Below, piece by piece: positions 59,225-64,000 of a stretch of DNA of 64,000 bases. The stretch comes from Heliopora coerulea. Taxonomy: Eukaryota; Cnidaria; Anthozoa; Scleralcyonacea; Helioporidae. The stretch is taken from assembly GCA_030142905.1 (NCBI GenBank), contig JASJOG010000169.1, positions 1-64,000 of the forward strand, given 5' to 3'. The notes below the pieces were generated by a model. That model had not been told where the DNA came from, did not search any database, and saw nothing but the letters and a program-made list of their open reading frames with translations. The position numbers were made by a program, and so were the translations under genes. The first letter of the stretch is position 1, and each line of letters starts with the position of its first letter.

Positions 59225-59560
59225 AACTTATCTTAAGATGATAGATGAATGATCGTCAAGTCCTATACTCAGAAAAACGATTTTTGAGCAACCAACGGGG
59301 ATCGAACCCACAACCTTCTGATGACCAGTAAGACGCTCTAACCATTGAGCTAACAGGACTCAGATGGTGAGCCAAGGTGCAAGTTCGACATATATGTGCG
59401 ACCTAAGCGGAAGCCACTATATATTGGTAATGATAGATGGAGTATGTATGTTAGATATATGAGAGCTCGAAAATATCTTAAGATGATAGATGAATGATCG
59501 CCAAGCCCTATACTCACAAAAACAATTTCTGAGCCCCAGACGGGGGGTGCTTTTCCAGCA
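59225..59560 (-). repeat. tRNA-derived repeat (copy 2), two part-units
   Basis: Same two-unit arrangement as 11919-12240. The tRNA-like block on minus keeps TTAGCTCAATGG and GGTTCGATCCC (59283-59352). The G run at the end is shorter. Confidence 0.65.
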
Positions 59561-59837
59561 TTTATGAGTCCATGAGGTCATTTGCACAAATTTCAAACAT
59601 TGCCAATGGCATCAAGAATGACTTAGTAACTTAGGAGGTAAACCTGACCAGGTTACTTCGTTGTTATCATGACTGATGAGCAATGATATCTACTACTCCA
59701 TACAACAATTTTTAATGTAACATGTAGGTGATGTAGCCACAACAAATTTTGGTAAATATTATTCATGAATAGGATAGCATTTTACACACAGCATTTTGTA
59801 GAACATATGTTGTATTAAAATTCTTTCTTAAAACCAA

Positions 59838-62800
59838 TTTTACACTAAGAAGATCTACAGCTACATTGTTTCCCCAAAGCAACTTAATAGTAGCCACCTG
59901 ATATTCCTGCTCTTGACAAAGCTTGTCTACCACTATGACTTAAATTATTCATCAGAAAATAAACTCCTAGCTGGCTGCTGTGCCATATCAACAGCTTATC
60001 AGTGATCCCCTATAGTAATTTTGCATGTATGCAGAGATGTAGCCAGCCAAATATGAGTGCCAGGTAAAAAATATCCTGATTTAATTTTCCCCATGACTAG
60101 GTTGAAATGCTCTTTTGTTCATCTTAGGGAGGGTGACCTTTTTACATTGTAAATCCAGGAGGAAACACTAAACTGCAGTGTATTTTTTAACACAAACACA
60201 GTTTAATATCCCTACATCACAGACTCAGTCTCCACAAAAGAACATTCTCACTTCAACACTGCATTACCACCCAGTAAATTTTATTTATCACCAGCTTTTG
60301 CATCTGTAAGTCATCCTAAAGGACCTTTGGACTGCTAATAAAAGCTTGTTGATATACTGTACCTCTCATCCAATTATTTGTGTCTATTTACAGTGTCTGT
60401 ATCTCCAGGTCCCCAAAACTTTTTCGTGTTGCCATGCTTATGATAGTGATACGATTGGGGGGGCCAAGAACTGAACCTACCAGGATAATAAAATTTTAAC
60501 ACTTCAGCTACTGTACTAGCAGATAATTATGGCCTGATAACCACTGGCAGATACTTAATTCTTAACTCTGAATTGGTTTCTAATTAGGAAATATGAGCAG
60601 AAATTAAAAAATTCCTTTTTGGTTACATTCCCAGAGATTACTTTACAAGTATGTAACAAAGTCAAGCTCAGTCTCAACTCAGTCAAGGTTTCATCCAGGC
60701 TTCAGTTTTATGGGTGAAGTTTCAAAATTGCCTCTGTAAATTAAATATTTTAATCTTTATCACAGAAAAGGTTAATGGCTTTGACCTGAATTGAATCAGA
60801 ACATTTCTACAAATATTGCAAAATTGTCATTGCTGGTTTAAAAAATACAGAGGGAAGTACAGTGTTTGGTATCCAGCCAGATAACTAACATTGCTGTCCA
60901 ACACACTAATAGTGCTGCATTAAAGTTTGAAAACTTGTATACATGTACTTACTGTACCTGTTCAGGATGGTGATGCATTTCTAAACACTTTCAAATGCAA
61001 GGAAAAATCATGTCAATTTGTCAATATGGTTTTCCCTGCATACTGAATCAAGCTCTTGAAGTTCTTGAATACATAAGATGAGAAAAAACAAATTAAAAAA
61101 AATTAGATTCTGGATAATGTACTAAAAGGAGTCATACCATACCACATTAATGCATATAAGCACACATTTATGTTAAGTAATGGTCACCCAGCAATCTTCT
61201 GGAAATCTTCTTTAATACCAAATAGCTAGGATACTTTTACAAAAATGCTGCTACTTCACATGGACTGTAAAATACAGCAGGTGAGAAATTGAGTGTAAGA
61301 TAAATACTTTTATTATTATCACAGAAAAGTTCAATGCCTTTGACCTGAACTGAATCTGAAGATTTCTACAAATAATATTGCAAAATTGTTGCTGTTAGTT
61401 TAGAAAATAAAGAGGAAACTAAAGTTTGAAAATTTGCATACTTATTGTACCTGTTTTGGTCAGTGATATGTTTGTAAATGCTTTCAAAAGCAAGGAAAAA
61501 TCTTCTCAATATGGTTTTCCCTGAATTTTCAATCAAGCTCTTGAAGATCCTGAAGTACATGTAATAAAATGGGGGAAAATCAAATAAAAGAAAATTAGAT
61601 CTAGATAATGTACAAAGGAGTCAAATTGATATCACATTGATGAGGAAACGTAAGAGGACAAATTTACATTGATTTATGGTCACCTAGCACAATCTTCTGT
61701 AAACTTTTTTAAGTGTCAAATAGCCTAGAAAACATCTGCAACAACAACACTACTCCACATGGATTCTACACAACAGTGAGTGAAAATGCAGTTTAATAGA
61801 CTTCCATGGGTCAATGACGTACATCGTGAGCTGTATGAAAATTTTAGCACAAAATAATGAGGCAACACGTAAAGCATGAAAATATTGGAAAAAAATGACA
61901 TAAGAACTGAGTAAGATTCAATGTTAGATTCAAATGTAAGTGCTAGATTCAATGTTAGATTTGATTAAAAGATTGAATGTAAGATTCCAAGTAAGATTCA
62001 TGTTATAAATTAGTGTAAAGATTGGCATTGCCATAGCAACTTTGGTCAAAACTGCAGTAGAGGTTGGCAATAAATCAATGTTGAAGTTTTGCCCAGGTGC
62101 ACAAATGTTTGGAATTAATTTGAATTACTCAAAGAACTGTTTTTCTGATAAGTTGAGATACTGTTTTCATATACAATATTCTAAGAACTACAAATTGCAC
62201 TAAGATTGTCACATTCCAGTCTTCGTTGATGATTTCATCACTGTATTCCATTTAAATTCAGTGGTGCCTTATGCAGCTCTATGCCACAAATTAATCACAG
62301 TAAACTCCTAGCATGGTGCTGTGTCTTGATGACAGCTTTTTAATGATCCTCAAATTTGTTTTTTTATGGATAGGGTAGTGCATGTAACCATTCAAGTGTT
62401 TTTGACTGAAAGAAAGTGTCTTTGACTTGGCCAAAATCCCCTTTTGTCTACCTAAGGTAGGGAATACTTTTTAAACCCAGGGCTGGAATGCTGATTAATG
62501 TCTATCCAACTAACCACTATGTGTCACGGTGCTTTGATGTACTATACATATATAATATGTTCCCATCATGAAATCTCTGAGTTCTCTCATTCCTCAATGA
62601 AAATGTAAAGAGATGTCCTATAGCTGATGTCTAATTAATTCTAATATTTCCCAGATTTTAGTAATTTTTCTCCAAAATAAAGATTATCTCCTGAAACAAT
62701 AAAAATATCATAAAATAATTTCCATCCATTGCTGTCAAAGCTACAGTAATTTTCTGATCACCTGGTACACCTTGGCATTTAAGCACCTTGATTCTTCTTA

Positions 62801-64000
62801 CTGTAAACAGGACATATTCAGTGTATTCCATCTCAGTTTCATACTGTTTGGAAAGACCACACCAGAATATATTGAGAAGCAACTTACTGTGCCTCAAATA
62901 CCTGTACTGTTCACAGCCAGGAATTTCAAGAAATTAAACAGAAAAACACACTCTAAAGAAGTGCCTCACATTAGACAACAACTTTCAAATAAAGTCAAAA
63001 TATTACCATGACCAATTTGTTTAAGTTCTTTAACTCGAATATTGAGATTTCAAGATGCTTTTTGTCAGGATACATGTACTGTATGTTTCTTACTCTCATC
63101 CCAAACAATGATCAGGGTTCACAATCAGCTTCCTGTGTCCTGCTAGAATCTCCCTGCCCACCATTTTTGAATCAAATTTTAATTTACTTGTAAAAATTTG
63201 TCTCTAAATGAGCAAAATTAGGAAGCAATTGTCAACTAATGCGTAAAAGGTTATTTTATTTTAAAATTTGAAAAGTTTGCTACAGCTGCAAGGGAACTAT
63301 GCAATCAGAAAGCCACTTTACTTTTATCCAATAGCGCTAGGAAGACATTGGCCAAATTTTTTCAAAATGTTGCAGCCTCGTCTTGGTGGACAAATGCAAA
63401 TGCAACGGTGTGAGGAAAATACTAGAAGTTACTAAATACTGAAATGCAAGACGTTACTGATGGTCATTTTTCCAAAATCCAATAAAAAGGCCGAAGAGTG
63501 CTGATAGTTTCCTCTAAAAAACTTGTCAGTACGTTCTAGAAACAGTTAGATCCGACTGCATTATCAGGCTAGTTTAACTCGTCGCACGTACCGGTTTAGC
63601 GTCGATTTCGCTTCGTAGAATTCAGGTCCACGGAAACACGAGAAGTCGGCCAAAATATCACCATATTTCAACTGATCTCTTTTATTATCAAAACGGAATT
63701 CAAGCAGAATGAAACCCGACAATCACAGAACTTCAGCGATGATTGCATTTCCTCTCCTCACTAACTTTAACAACGTTTCATCACAAAGATTATTTTCTGC
63801 AACGAAGTCTACCATTTTGAAAATGACTGAAATTACCTCACGAGAGGTATGTTCGTAGACACCTGTCGGAAAGTATCGTTCAATGATCGTTTAACGACGA
63901 TTGCTTCAGCTCACGTCTTATTCACACCATATGATTGCCGCTGGTCGCTTTGGGGCCAACTGCTTGACCTCTTGGGATGATCTCGGGTGAACCAGGATAG
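59838..64000. other. No gene seen; matches 13525-18078
   Basis: Begins at the empty hAT site. AT-rich, ends mid-homology at the window edge. Confidence 0.5.

Overview
The window is AT-rich animal DNA with spliced genes, SINE- and LINE-type retroelements, cut-and-paste DNA transposons, satellite and minisatellite arrays, and no bacterial-style operons. The gene content (a kinase-less ankyrin-ROC-COR-Death protein, a HIRAN-domain gene, a P2X7 'ballast'-domain gene, THAP/SWIM-YqaJ transposons) and the very mixed repeat load suggest an invertebrate metazoan. A cnidarian such as a stony coral or sea anemone is my best guess; that is inference from gene families, not a proven assignment.

Layout: (1) 1-2545 is a tandem satellite of about 165-168 bp units. 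(2) 2901-18078 is copy 1 of a large direct segmental duplication. It holds SINEs, tRNA-like sequences, a CATTAY minisatellite and a private hAT insertion. (3) 18079-20485 is mostly unexplained DNA with a 21-bp tandem repeat that reads as heptapeptides. (4) 20486-23915 is a complete two-gene DNA transposon: a SWIM-YqaJ nuclease gene converging on a THAP-DDE transposase gene, between terminal inverted repeats. (5) 23916-33282 has no recognisable host gene, only a BEL/Pao polymerase fragment. (6) 33283-42130 is the one convincing host gene. Its five exons join with phase-1 introns throughout and give about 1053 residues: ankyrin repeats, ROC GTPase, COR, Death domain. (7) 43733-45208 is a Tigger/pogo-like element with TA target duplications that carries a HIRAN-domain gene. 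(8) 46147-64000 is copy 2 of the segmental duplication. It is broken by a LINE insertion, and that LINE is itself interrupted by a 1632-bp foldback element with 560-bp inverted arms, flanked by TTAA and carrying a two-exon P2X7-ballast-like gene.

The two duplication copies are in direct orientation and flank about 28 kb that includes the host gene. Each copy acts as an empty-site control for insertions in the other: the hAT element is only in copy 1, the LINE only in copy 2, and several minisatellites differ in unit number.

The most unusual theme is that two short cargo genes (HIRAN and P2X7-ballast) each sit inside a separate transposon that shows no intact transposase of its own. In the foldback element the promoter, first exon and splice donor are present at both ends in opposite directions, so it could be transcribed inward from either side.
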